A stretch of 64,000 nt of DNA from Lederbergia galactosidilytica (GTDB lineage: Bacteria; Bacillota; Bacilli; Bacillales; Bacillaceae_C): the NCBI RefSeq assembly GCF_017873565.1, contig NZ_JAGGKH010000015.1, forward strand, positions 1-64,000, read 5' to 3'. Below the pieces are notes generated by a model that did no database searches, was not told where the DNA came from, and saw only the letters and a program-made list of their open reading frames with translations. Below are positions 35,663 to 43,461 of this stretch, piece by piece; positions within the stretch are counted from its first letter, which is position 1, and every line of letters begins with the position of its first letter. A program made the translations under genes and the position numbers.

Positions 35663-36550
35663 TTATTTAAATTGCAATGGTTCCATTGTTTCATCAATGG
35701 CCTTCATTTCATAATTATTTTCTTGGAAGTATTTTAATAATTTTTCTAAATGGGCGGCAGTTGTTGGTTTCTCATGGAGTAAAACTACAAGAGGCTCTTT
35801 TCCTACCAATTGATTTACCTGGTTTATAACATTTTGAACGTATTCGCCATTTGTGGATTTCCAATCAACAGAATCAATATTCCAATCCCATAATCGATAA
35901 TCAGCTTGATCTGAAGCTAGTTTAAATGGAGGTGTAATATATGGTTTTGAGCCATAAGGAGCGCGCACCATTTTCGTTTCAACACCTGTTGTATCCTCGA
36001 TAAAACCAATCGCCTGCTCCATTTCTGCAACAAAGCTTTGGGGCGATTGATAGACCTTCGATACTTCATGGGAAACCCCATGTACTCCTAGGACATGACC
36101 TTCTTCAAGCATTTTTTGAACTAATTCTGGATTGTTTGCCATATTAGGTTCTAGCATAAAGAATGTAGCTTTTGCATTGTATTTATGAAGTAGGCTAATT
36201 ATTTCAGTAGTTGCTAGCGGATCTGGACCATCATCAAACGTTAAATAGACAACTTTCCCGGTTTCTAAAGCCGTAGTAAATGAACTTTTTTTCTTTATAT
36301 CCTCTGAAACTTGGCTTTCATCGTCAATTCGTTTTTTATCGATTTGAATATCGGTAGTTGTTAAGTTTTCTTCTTCCTTTGACTGCTTATTTTGCTGAAT
36401 AGCCACATGTTGATTTTTGATCGCCTGCGCTCTCTTTTCCCCAATTTGTTCTGAAATAAAAACAATTAACATTAATAGTAGTAGAGCGAGGATCGTGACC
36501 GTAATTTTCCCCAAGCGATTAAGTCTTCTTTTTTTCCTTTTATGTACCAA
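35663..36550 (-). CDS. Polysaccharide deacetylase (NodB domain), copy 2
   Basis: A 295-residue paralogue of its neighbour. A basic N-terminus and one helix (about 15-35) anchor it outside the cell. NodB motifs: YLTFDDGPDP, GVHGVSHE, RAPYGSKPY and VVLLHEKPT. The IWDWNIDSEDW stretch of copy 1 is LWDWNIDSVDW here. Start is TTG with GAGGGG 8 bases upstream. It lies upstream of copy 1 by 103 bases and heads the unit. Confidence 0.92.
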   Translation of the reverse strand: MVHKRKKRRLNRLGKITVTILALLLLMLIVFISEQIGEKRAQAIKNQHVAIQQNKQSKEEENLTTTDIQIDKKRIDDESQVSEDIKKKSSFTTALETGKVVYLTFDDGPDPLATTEIISLLHKYNAKATFFMLEPNMANNPELVQKMLEEGHVLGVHGVSHEVSKVYQSPQSFVAEMEQAIGFIEDTTGVETKMVRAPYGSKPYITPPFKLASDQADYRLWDWNIDSVDWKSTNGEYVQNVINQVNQLVGKEPLVVLLHEKPTTAAHLEKLLKYFQENNYEMKAIDETMEPLQFK

Positions 36551-36870
36551 TTCGACAGCCCCTCGACAAAAGTCTACTATAATCTTAATATGAATACTGT
36601 CGAAAAGTGTTACATAAAAGTTACAATTCTTCCAATTAGATTGTAACTAATTTGCTATCATTTCAAACCTTTGAGAAGGTATAATAAAATGGGTGGTCGC
36701 ACAACAATTAAAATGCACATTGCGATTAAAATCGACATTATTACTTTTATGTTTATGGATTGATATAAGGGTTTATATTGAGATGATCCCCACCTATAAT
36801 CCTAATTTCCCCTCGAATTCTTACAGAGGGCTTATTGCCAATTGATTCGGAATAAAAGGGAGTTTTCGTT
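36551..36870. other. Divergent intergenic region (320 bases)
   Basis: It separates the deacetylase unit (minus) from the FG-GAP lipoprotein unit (plus) and must hold both promoters. It is very AT-rich; I could not assign promoters with confidence and saw no other element. Confidence 0.4.
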
Positions 36871-38121
36871 TTGAAGTTTTATTTAAATAACCTCATTATC
36901 ATTGTTCTATCCTTACTATTAAGTGGCTGTTCTGTTTTTGAGTCAAGCTCTGCCCTTTTAGCACCGCCCGAGCTTCCAGGACAAAAAGCGGAACTTAAGA
37001 AAGCCTTGTCGAAATATATCCCCGATAATGCAAAACTTTTAACACCCTTAAATAGTGAACAACATAATAATCCAATCTTATTAGTTGATTTAGATGACGA
37101 TCATCTTGAAGAAGCTGTCGTTTTTTACAAATCTAGACAAAAGCCAAGTTTGGCTGAAGGCGTTATATTAAAAAAGAAAGACGGTGAATGGGAAAAAATT
37201 GCGGATATTTCTGGTGAAGGTACTGTTCTCCATGATCTTCAACTTGCTGATTTTAATGGAGATGGTAAAAAGGAAATAATTGCAGGATTTGCCTATTCAG
37301 AAGAAGCTGAAGATAAAGGCTTACTTGTTTTTGATCTTTTTTCAAAAAAAGAGCCTGTCCTACTGTTGAATGAGGCATATAGCTATTTTCTCGTTGACCA
37401 ATTTTCTGATACAAATGAAGTTGAACTTGTTCTCATTAATCATAATAGAGAACAGTCTAACACAATTAGTTTATATCATTTCGCTCAAGATCAGTTAAAA
37501 CCATTAGACCAATTAGAACTAGATCCTTTTATTAATGGATATTACAAGATTCAAAGTGGCTATATTAGCCCTAATCAAAAAGGTTTAATGTTTGATGTAG
37601 GTGTTGGTGCCCATTCCGCTGCCACGTTCGTAATTTCGGTAAATGAGGGGCGACTGTTCAATGTTTTTCCGCATATTGATCTAGCCACATTCAAAGCTTC
37701 CACTTCTGAGAGTAAAGATACAAATGGAGATGGGATACTGGAGTATGCGATTTTGGAGGAACCATATATGGATGAGCCTCTCGCCTATGTTGATACGCCT
37801 TATATCACAACCTATTACCAACTCAATCATGACTGGGAACCAGAAGCCATAGCAAGAAATTATATAAATTACCAATATCGTTACAGACTAAACTTACCTT
37901 TTGAATGGGGAAAGGTGAAAATCATTGTTAGTCATAACGAACACCAGGTGGAAATTATTCAAGCAGAAACAGATGAGGTTTTGTTTGATATTCATATTAC
38001 TGATAAAGTTACCCTCCCTGTCGATAACTGGGTAAAATTGGGAGAAACTAGTTCCTATAATTATTGGACTAAGACAAAAGATCGATCTCGGTGGAATTTA
38101 TTTGAGATTATACAAAAATGA
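36871..38121 (+). CDS. FG-GAP/VCBS-like lipoprotein
   Basis: A 416-residue lipoprotein: lipobox LLSGC with Cys20. Beta-propeller-like repeats carry calcium-type loops LVDLDDDHLEEAVVFY, LADFNGDGKKEIIAGF and SKDTNGDGILEYAIL. The C-terminal part (about 300-416) is of unknown type. Start TTG has AAAGGGAG 8 bases upstream. It lies 84 bases before a two-component system on the same strand and may be an extracellular sensor or effector for it. Similar genes occur next to two-component systems in Bacillus, but I know of no defined function. Confidence 0.82.
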   Translation: MKFYLNNLIIIVLSLLLSGCSVFESSSALLAPPELPGQKAELKKALSKYIPDNAKLLTPLNSEQHNNPILLVDLDDDHLEEAVVFYKSRQKPSLAEGVILKKKDGEWEKIADISGEGTVLHDLQLADFNGDGKKEIIAGFAYSEEAEDKGLLVFDLFSKKEPVLLLNEAYSYFLVDQFSDTNEVELVLINHNREQSNTISLYHFAQDQLKPLDQLELDPFINGYYKIQSGYISPNQKGLMFDVGVGAHSAATFVISVNEGRLFNVFPHIDLATFKASTSESKDTNGDGILEYAILEEPYMDEPLAYVDTPYITTYYQLNHDWEPEAIARNYINYQYRYRLNLPFEWGKVKIIVSHNEHQVEIIQAETDEVLFDIHITDKVTLPVDNWVKLGETSSYNYWTKTKDRSRWNLFEIIQK

Positions 38122-38205
38122 AGCTTTACGGAATGATTTCACACAACTGAAGCTATTATATCCTTTTGTGAATATGTACTAGAAAAACGATTAGGGGAAT
38201 CATGA

Positions 38206-38874
38206 ATGAAAAAAATTTTAATTGTTGAAGACGAAGAAAATATTAGAGGATTTATTGTTGTCAACTTAAAAAGATATGGATTCAACGTAATAGAAGCAGG
38301 TAGTGGGGAAGCAGGCTTAGACTTGCTAGCTGAACATCCTGATATTTCTCTCATCTTATTGGATATCATGTTACCAGGTATGGATGGTATTCAGGTAGCT
38401 AAGATAATCAGAGAAAAGAATCAACAAATTGGGATCATTATGCTCACGGCCAAAACATTAGAGGAAGATAAGGTTCATGGTTTATTAAATGGGGCTGATG
38501 ATTATATTTCTAAACCATTTAGCCCTAATGAACTAATCGCTCGCATTCAATCCCTCTTGCGACGGATCCATATTCAGCAGCCTGAGATAAAGGGACTCAG
38601 TTTGAATCGCCAACAGCACAGCCTACTGAAAGATGGAAAAAAAGTCGAATTATCACCAACTGAATATGAAATTATGTCTATTCTCGATTTAGCCAAAGGC
38701 AAACCAGTCAACCGTAACGATATTCTAGATGAAGTTTGGGGGCTTAATTTTCCTGGGGATACAAAAATTGTCGATGTAAATATAAGGAGAATTCGGCAAA
38801 AAATCGAAGATAATCCTTCCACACCAGAATTCATCCAAACGGTTTGGGGATATGGATATGTATGGGCAAAATAA
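38206..38874 (+). CDS. OmpR-family response regulator
   Basis: A 222-residue regulator. Receiver domain (1-115) with VEDEEN, phosphorylated Asp50 in ILLDIMLPG, and DDYISKPFSPNELIAR. The winged helix (about 130-222) ends with NIRRIRQKIEDNPSTPEFIQ and VWGYGYVW. It precedes its kinase, with stop and start overlapping by one base (TAATG). Targets cannot be read here; the upstream lipoprotein gene is a natural candidate. Confidence 0.94.
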   Translation: MKKILIVEDEENIRGFIVVNLKRYGFNVIEAGSGEAGLDLLAEHPDISLILLDIMLPGMDGIQVAKIIREKNQQIGIIMLTAKTLEEDKVHGLLNGADDYISKPFSPNELIARIQSLLRRIHIQQPEIKGLSLNRQQHSLLKDGKKVELSPTEYEIMSILDLAKGKPVNRNDILDEVWGLNFPGDTKIVDVNIRRIRQKIEDNPSTPEFIQTVWGYGYVWAK

Positions 38875-40265
38875 TGAAAAGACATACAAGCATTCGCAAG
38901 CGTCTCTTATTGCAGCATTTACTTATCGTGACAGTTACTGTTGTTCTATTAGAGGCTGTCTTCTTTATTAGCATCTATCAATACTATTATAAAAACACAG
39001 AAGACGTATTGATATCCCATGCGAAAAACTCAGCTAATTTTGCGACAAAGTTTATGGATCTTTCCCCATTCACTTTGCATAATACGATCCCCAAAATAAT
39101 GAATGAATTTCAAATGCCGAACGCTGAAATGCAAATTGTTTCTCCAGCCGGCAATATTCTTGCTTCTTCAACTGGCTTTTCTCAATCTGAATCTATTCAC
39201 CGAGAGATATTGCAATCTGCAACATCAGCAGAGCCAGCCATATGGACAGGTAAAAATATGGCCACTGATGAGAGAGTTATGGCTTCAGTAGTTCCCCTTA
39301 AATATGATGAAGAAACAACCATGTATTTCCGCTATGTTGTATCGTTAAGTAATATCGACAAAGTCGTAAAAAAACAAGGAGCAATCGCGCTTTTAATCGG
39401 ATTAGCCATCATTTTAGTTGTCATGCTATTAAGTCGTACTCTCGCCAAACAAATTACAACACCTCTGACACAAATAACTGAGGCCTCCAAACAGTTTGCT
39501 AAAGGGGATTTTGAGAAAGGAATCAAAGAGGATTACATTGGGGAGCTTGGCATTTTGGCACATTCTTTTAATAATATGGCTCAAGAATTATTGCAACATG
39601 AAAAAATGAAGAATCAATTTCTATCCACAATATCACATGAATTAAGAACCCCGCTTACAAGTATTAAAGGCTGGAGTGAAACTTTGTTATCCGGGGATTT
39701 AAAAGATGTGAAAGAAACAGAGACAGGTCTGCAGATTATTACTAAAGAAACCGCCCGTTTGATCAAATTGGTTGAAGAATTGCTAGACTTTTCTAGAATA
39801 AATAATGATTCTTTAAAAATTCAACCATCATCCTTTCTTCTTCTCCCTTTGTTTGAAGAAGTTAAGAAGCAGTTTGAAAAACAATTAAAAAAACGATCAT
39901 TGGAGTTTACCTTAGAACTCCCCGCTACATTTAAACTTTATGCAGATCGCAACCGTGTAAAACAAGTATTTATTAACTTGATTGATAATGCGATTAAATA
40001 TGGGGGAAACAGTTCAATTCTGTTAAATGGGAAGATAAATGGTCATCTTCTTACAATAACGGTGATGGACCATGGTCCTGGTATTGAGGAAAAATATCTT
40101 TCGAAACTTACTACCCCTTTTTACAAGGTTCATGAAAACTCTTCTGGGACTGGACTTGGACTAGCAATTAGCAGGCGCATTGTAGAAGCTCACCATGGAC
40201 AATTTTCCATCGAAAGTAAGGTAGGGAATTGGACGAAAGTTACGATTATCTTCCCTCTTACGTAA
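38874..40265 (+). CDS. Sensor histidine kinase
   Basis: Membrane kinase of about 463 residues. Helices at about 11-33 and 163-183 border an extracellular region. HAMP follows, then the phosphoacceptor box TISHELRTPLTSIKGW, N-box INLIDNAIKYGG, and glycine boxes DHGPGI and GTGLGLAI. The ATG at 38874 overlaps the regulator stop. In-frame ATGs at 38862 and 38844, inside the regulator gene, are also possible, and ribosome sites do not settle it. A repeat element and terminator follow the gene. Confidence 0.93.
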   Translation: MKRHTSIRKRLLLQHLLIVTVTVVLLEAVFFISIYQYYYKNTEDVLISHAKNSANFATKFMDLSPFTLHNTIPKIMNEFQMPNAEMQIVSPAGNILASSTGFSQSESIHREILQSATSAEPAIWTGKNMATDERVMASVVPLKYDEETTMYFRYVVSLSNIDKVVKKQGAIALLIGLAIILVVMLLSRTLAKQITTPLTQITEASKQFAKGDFEKGIKEDYIGELGILAHSFNNMAQELLQHEKMKNQFLSTISHELRTPLTSIKGWSETLLSGDLKDVKETETGLQIITKETARLIKLVEELLDFSRINNDSLKIQPSSFLLLPLFEEVKKQFEKQLKKRSLEFTLELPATFKLYADRNRVKQVFINLIDNAIKYGGNSSILLNGKINGHLLTITVMDHGPGIEEKYLSKLTTPFYKVHENSSGTGLGLAISRRIVEAHHGQFSIESKVGNWTKVTIIFPLT

Positions 40266-40302
40266 CATTTGAAACAAGGTAAAGGTCATATAGGTAGGTG
40301 TC

Positions 40303-40403
40303 AATTACCCTTCTGGCTGGATGCTTTCCGTATTGCGTGGTTTGAGCCGCTTCGAGGGGCTCAAGCTGCAAGCTAGTTCCGTAGGTGTCGCCACTCCAAT
40401 TAA
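40303..40403. repeat. Bacillus-type intergenic palindromic repeat (degenerate)
   Basis: Contains GCTTTCCG, GTTTGAGCCGCTTCGAGGGG, CTCAAGC and GTGTCGCCACTCCAATTAAC, the order of blocks found in a well-known intergenic repeat of Bacillus genomes. The copy at 55305-55430 has the same outline. It lies just after the histidine-kinase gene. Confidence 0.6.
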
Positions 40404-40550
40404 CGCGTTTCGAAATATATAAAACCTTTCAAAACCTCTGTTCATGTAAAGCTGTCATGCATATTAGCTGGAAGTAGCCTGTCTTTCAATCCGCAGTTGT
40501 ATTCCATGGAGGGGCTTTTTCTCCTTGTCCCTTTTTTTGTGGGAAAGCTT

Positions 40551-40601
40551 AAAAAGGCATGCAAAAGTCCATTTTGATCGGATTTTTTGCATACCTTTTT
40601 T
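40551..40601. terminator. Bidirectional Rho-independent terminator
   Basis: AAAAAGGCATGCAAAA pairs with TTTTTTGCATACCTTTTTT around an 18-base loop, with A and T runs on both sides. It lies between two convergent genes, the kinase (plus) and the FtsH paralogue (minus), and can serve both. Confidence 0.8.
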
Positions 40602-40660
40602 CGTATAAAGACCAGCGTTTATTTTCAACTTAACATGTTTGCTGACATTTATTGGTCAAT

Positions 40661-40949
40661 ATTTGCTTGTCGCCGATAGACAGGCGCCTTGCGCTTTTCA
40701 TTGTCTAGCTTCAGGCGCCATCGGCTCGAGGTCAAATAACCTGAACCATTGAAAGGACATTACACCTTTCTTTGGTTCAGAACATTTGCTTGTCGCCGAT
40801 AGACAGGCGCCTTGCGCTTTTCACTGTCTAGCTTCAGGCGCCATCGGCTCGAGGTCAAATAACCTGAACCATTGAAAGGACATTACACCTTTCTTTGGTT
40901 CAGAACATTTGCTTGTCGCCGATAGACAGGCGCCTTGCGCTTTTCATTA
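40661..40949. repeat. 123-bp tandem repeat, about 2.3 copies
   Basis: Units start at 40661, 40784 and 40907 (ATTTGCTTGTCGCCG) with an exact period of 123. The first two units differ at very few positions (CATTGTCTAG versus CACTGTCTAG). Each holds the inverted GGCGCC blocks and CATCGGCTCGAGGTCAAA, marks of the Bacillus intergenic repeat family. The third unit stops after about 43 bases, three bases before the stop codon of the FtsH paralogue. The array shows no spacer diversity, so it is not CRISPR. Confidence 0.9.
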
Positions 40950-40951
40950 CG

Positions 40952-42673
40952 TTAAACATATGAAACTTCTAAGTTTTTGCCTGTTACGATGGCTTGGACT
41001 TCTTCTCCATCAAGTGTTTCTTTTTTCAATAAAACATCTACTAAACATTCATACTCATTTTTATGGGCTTTTAGCATCAGTTCCGTTTTCTCTAAAGCTT
41101 TGCCATATAGTTCTTGCATTTTAGCATCTTTATCTTGTTTATCAAATGTTAGGGTGAATCCATCTTCAAGCATTCCTGTTTCAACCATGTCTTCTAACAG
41201 TTTTTTTGCTTGTTGTACATCACCACTAACACCGATACTATGTTCACCTAAATAAAGTCGTTCCGCCACACCACCTGCTAGAATCATACTGACTTGATCA
41301 AGCAATTCACTTGTTGTAGATAAATGCATTTCCTTCTGGATTGGTGCCACATACCCTAGTGCTTGTCCTCGAGGAATAATCGTTGCTTTACGAACGGTGT
41401 TTGGCTTGGTTAGAGCTTGAATTAGAGCATGGCCTGCCTCATGAATCGCCACCCTTCGCTTTGTATCCGGATCGTTCAATGCTCGTGAGGTTGACCCAAG
41501 AATCGTGCGATCAATTGCATAATCAAGATCAGCCATTCCGACTAATTCTCGTCCTTCTCTTACAGCTTTTCTACTAGCTGATTCAAATAGCGAACTAATT
41601 TCAGCACCTGAGAACCCCGAGGTACTATCTGCTAACAAGTCTAATGAAGCAACGACCTCTTCAGAAAGTTGTTTCCCCTTCGTATGAATATCAATGATTT
41701 CTTTTCTCCCTTTCATATCTGGCAATGGAACTTGAAAGCTAAAGTCAATTCGACCTGGACGTAGAAAAGCATCATCTAGCATATCCTTACGGTTCGTTGC
41801 AGCTATGAATAAAATCCCTTCATTCGTATGTCCACCATCCAGTTGAACAAGCAATTCTGTCAATGTCTTTTCCGCCTCTTCTCCTCCATGCTGCTTTCTT
41901 TTTCCAGCGAGAGCATCGACTTCATCAATAAAAATAACTGCAGGTGTAGACTTTCGCGCATTCTCAAATAAACCTCTGATCCTTGAAGCCCCAACTCCAA
42001 CAAATAATTCTGTAAAGGCAGAACCACTTGCTGTAAAGAAACTTGCACCCAATTCATGAGCCATTGCTTGGGCGAGAAGCGTTTTTCCTGTTCCTGGTGG
42101 ACCATAAAGTAAAATACCCTTTGGTGGCTTAATCCCTAATTTTTTAGAACGTTCAGGTTCCTTAACGATTGCTAAAGTCTGATGAATTTCATCCTTCATC
42201 TCTTCAGGTAATCCGCCAATATCATTCAGCGTAACAGAAGGAAGGGGCATAGGTTTGGCTGTACCATGCTTCATTTTCGCACCGGCAAAACCACCTTTTC
42301 TCTGAATGAGTAAGCCAGCACCAAGCAACACAATTAATAAACCACCAAAAATCCAATTGCCCGCTTGAGAACCTGTTGAGTATTTATATTGAACATTATA
42401 TTTTTCTACTAATTCTTCCACCTTCGGACTATTTGGGCGAAAATGAGATACATATTTTCCCTCCGGTGTTTTTATATAAATGGTCCCATCTGCCGTTTCC
42501 TTAAGTGTAACGACATCACCACTCTGTGCTTGAATTACTTTTTCTATTGAAGAAAAAGGAATAACCTCTCCTTTATTTATCGCAAAAACGGACCAAATTG
42601 TAAGGCCTACAATTAAACTCAAACCAATGACTAGAGGAACAATCTTCGTTGCATTTTTAAAATTTGATTTCAA
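40952..42673 (-). CDS. FtsH-like membrane AAA protease (short paralogue)
   Basis: A 573-residue paralogue of the membrane protease FtsH. Membrane helices at about 12-32 and 106-123 enclose a small outside domain. AAA domain: Walker A GPPGTGKT (191-198), Walker B VIFIDE (Glu251), SRH DAFLRPGRID. The M41 peptidase has HEAGH (411-415) and a third ligand Asp near 485 in GVSGDVQQA, so it should be active. The housekeeping enzyme is longer (about 640) and has an acidic tail that is absent here. Its stop codon lies 3 bases from a tandem-repeat array. It is monocistronic. Confidence 0.9.
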   Translation of the reverse strand: MKSNFKNATKIVPLVIGLSLIVGLTIWSVFAINKGEVIPFSSIEKVIQAQSGDVVTLKETADGTIYIKTPEGKYVSHFRPNSPKVEELVEKYNVQYKYSTGSQAGNWIFGGLLIVLLGAGLLIQRKGGFAGAKMKHGTAKPMPLPSVTLNDIGGLPEEMKDEIHQTLAIVKEPERSKKLGIKPPKGILLYGPPGTGKTLLAQAMAHELGASFFTASGSAFTELFVGVGASRIRGLFENARKSTPAVIFIDEVDALAGKRKQHGGEEAEKTLTELLVQLDGGHTNEGILFIAATNRKDMLDDAFLRPGRIDFSFQVPLPDMKGRKEIIDIHTKGKQLSEEVVASLDLLADSTSGFSGAEISSLFESASRKAVREGRELVGMADLDYAIDRTILGSTSRALNDPDTKRRVAIHEAGHALIQALTKPNTVRKATIIPRGQALGYVAPIQKEMHLSTTSELLDQVSMILAGGVAERLYLGEHSIGVSGDVQQAKKLLEDMVETGMLEDGFTLTFDKQDKDAKMQELYGKALEKTELMLKAHKNEYECLVDVLLKKETLDGEEVQAIVTGKNLEVSYV

Positions 42674-42718
42674 CCTTCCATCTCCTCCGGATATAACTTC
42701 TGAGTTAAATCTATTCCT

Positions 42719-42747
42719 AGTATATCATTTTCAGAAATGGTCGTCAT
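42719..42747 (-). promoter_or_regulatory. Candidate promoter of the FtsH-like gene
   Basis: On the minus strand ATGACG (42747-42742) is followed by a 17-base spacer and TATACT (42724-42719), about 46 bases upstream of the ATG. No further element was recognised in the remaining gap to 42993. Confidence 0.45.
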
Positions 42748-42993
42748 TGGCTACAATTGACAGTTTATGAAATTTTCGAAGTCAACTCAAAAAAAGAAAG
42801 ATTGGAAAATAGTGTAAATTAGCGATATGGTTTTCAATACCCAAATAGAATATGAAATCCACTTCAGGATAGGCACACATTTTGAAATTCAACTACTAGG
42901 GCCTTTAAGTAAAACTATGCTTATAAAGGAATTTCACATATTCTTTGTTATGATCGCTAATCTTTTAAAGTCTCTCCGCGATTATCCAAATAC

Positions 42994-43029
42994 AAAAAAG
43001 GAATCCGCCCTAAGCTTTGGACGGATTTC
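42994..43029 (-). terminator. Rho-independent terminator of mgsA
   Basis: Minus strand: AAATCCGTCC, short loop, GGGCGGATTCC and T6. Stem of about 9 pairs with one G-T. It lies 15 bases downstream of the mgsA stop. Confidence 0.85.
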
Positions 43030-43043
43030 AATAGTTAACTATA

Positions 43044-43427
43044 TTAACGCCAGCCTAAAAGCCCTTGATCCACTCCCCTTATCAATACCTCTGCCGTTCC
43101 CATATTGGTTGCAAGTGGGACACCATATACATCACAGAGACGCATTAATGCAGAGACATCAGGTTCATGAGGCTGTGCTGTTAATGGATCACGTAAAAAG
43201 ATAATTAGATCCATTTTGTCTTCAGCGATGCACGCTCCAATTTGTTGATCGCCACCAAGTGGGCCTGATTGGAATCGATTCACTGTTAGTCCTGTTGCTT
43301 CCATGATTTTTAACCCTGTTGTCCCTGTTGCATATAGTTCATGCTTCTCAAGAATTAGTTTATATGCTGTAGTAAAACGAATCATATCCTCTTTCTTTTT
43401 ATCATGAGCAATGAGCGCAATTCTCAT
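43044..43427 (-). CDS. mgsA: Methylglyoxal synthase
   Basis: Converts dihydroxyacetone phosphate to methylglyoxal and phosphate, a bypass when sugar phosphates pile up. The 127-residue protein has the family's phosphate- and substrate-binding motifs: [10 protein letters not shown] with His8, [17 protein letters not shown] with catalytic Asp60, and His87 in QPHEPD. Length fits. In B. subtilis mgsA lies with dapB and other genes; here it stands alone between the FtsH paralogue and a TPR protein gene. Confidence 0.96.
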   Translation of the reverse strand: MRIALIAHDKKKEDMIRFTTAYKLILEKHELYATGTTGLKIMEATGLTVNRFQSGPLGGDQQIGACIAEDKMDLIIFLRDPLTAQPHEPDVSALMRLCDVYGVPLATNMGTAEVLIRGVDQGLLGWR

Positions 43428-43461
43428 TCTATTTCCTCCCTATCATTCTGTATACTTGACT

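Noticed and set aside
40661-40949. Possible CRISPR array
   Set aside because: The 123-bp units are repeated whole, without variable spacers, and have the known intergenic repeat blocks.
42827-43204. 125-codon open frame on the plus strand
   Set aside because: Its second half is antisense to mgsA and it runs through the mgsA terminator; no ribosome site.
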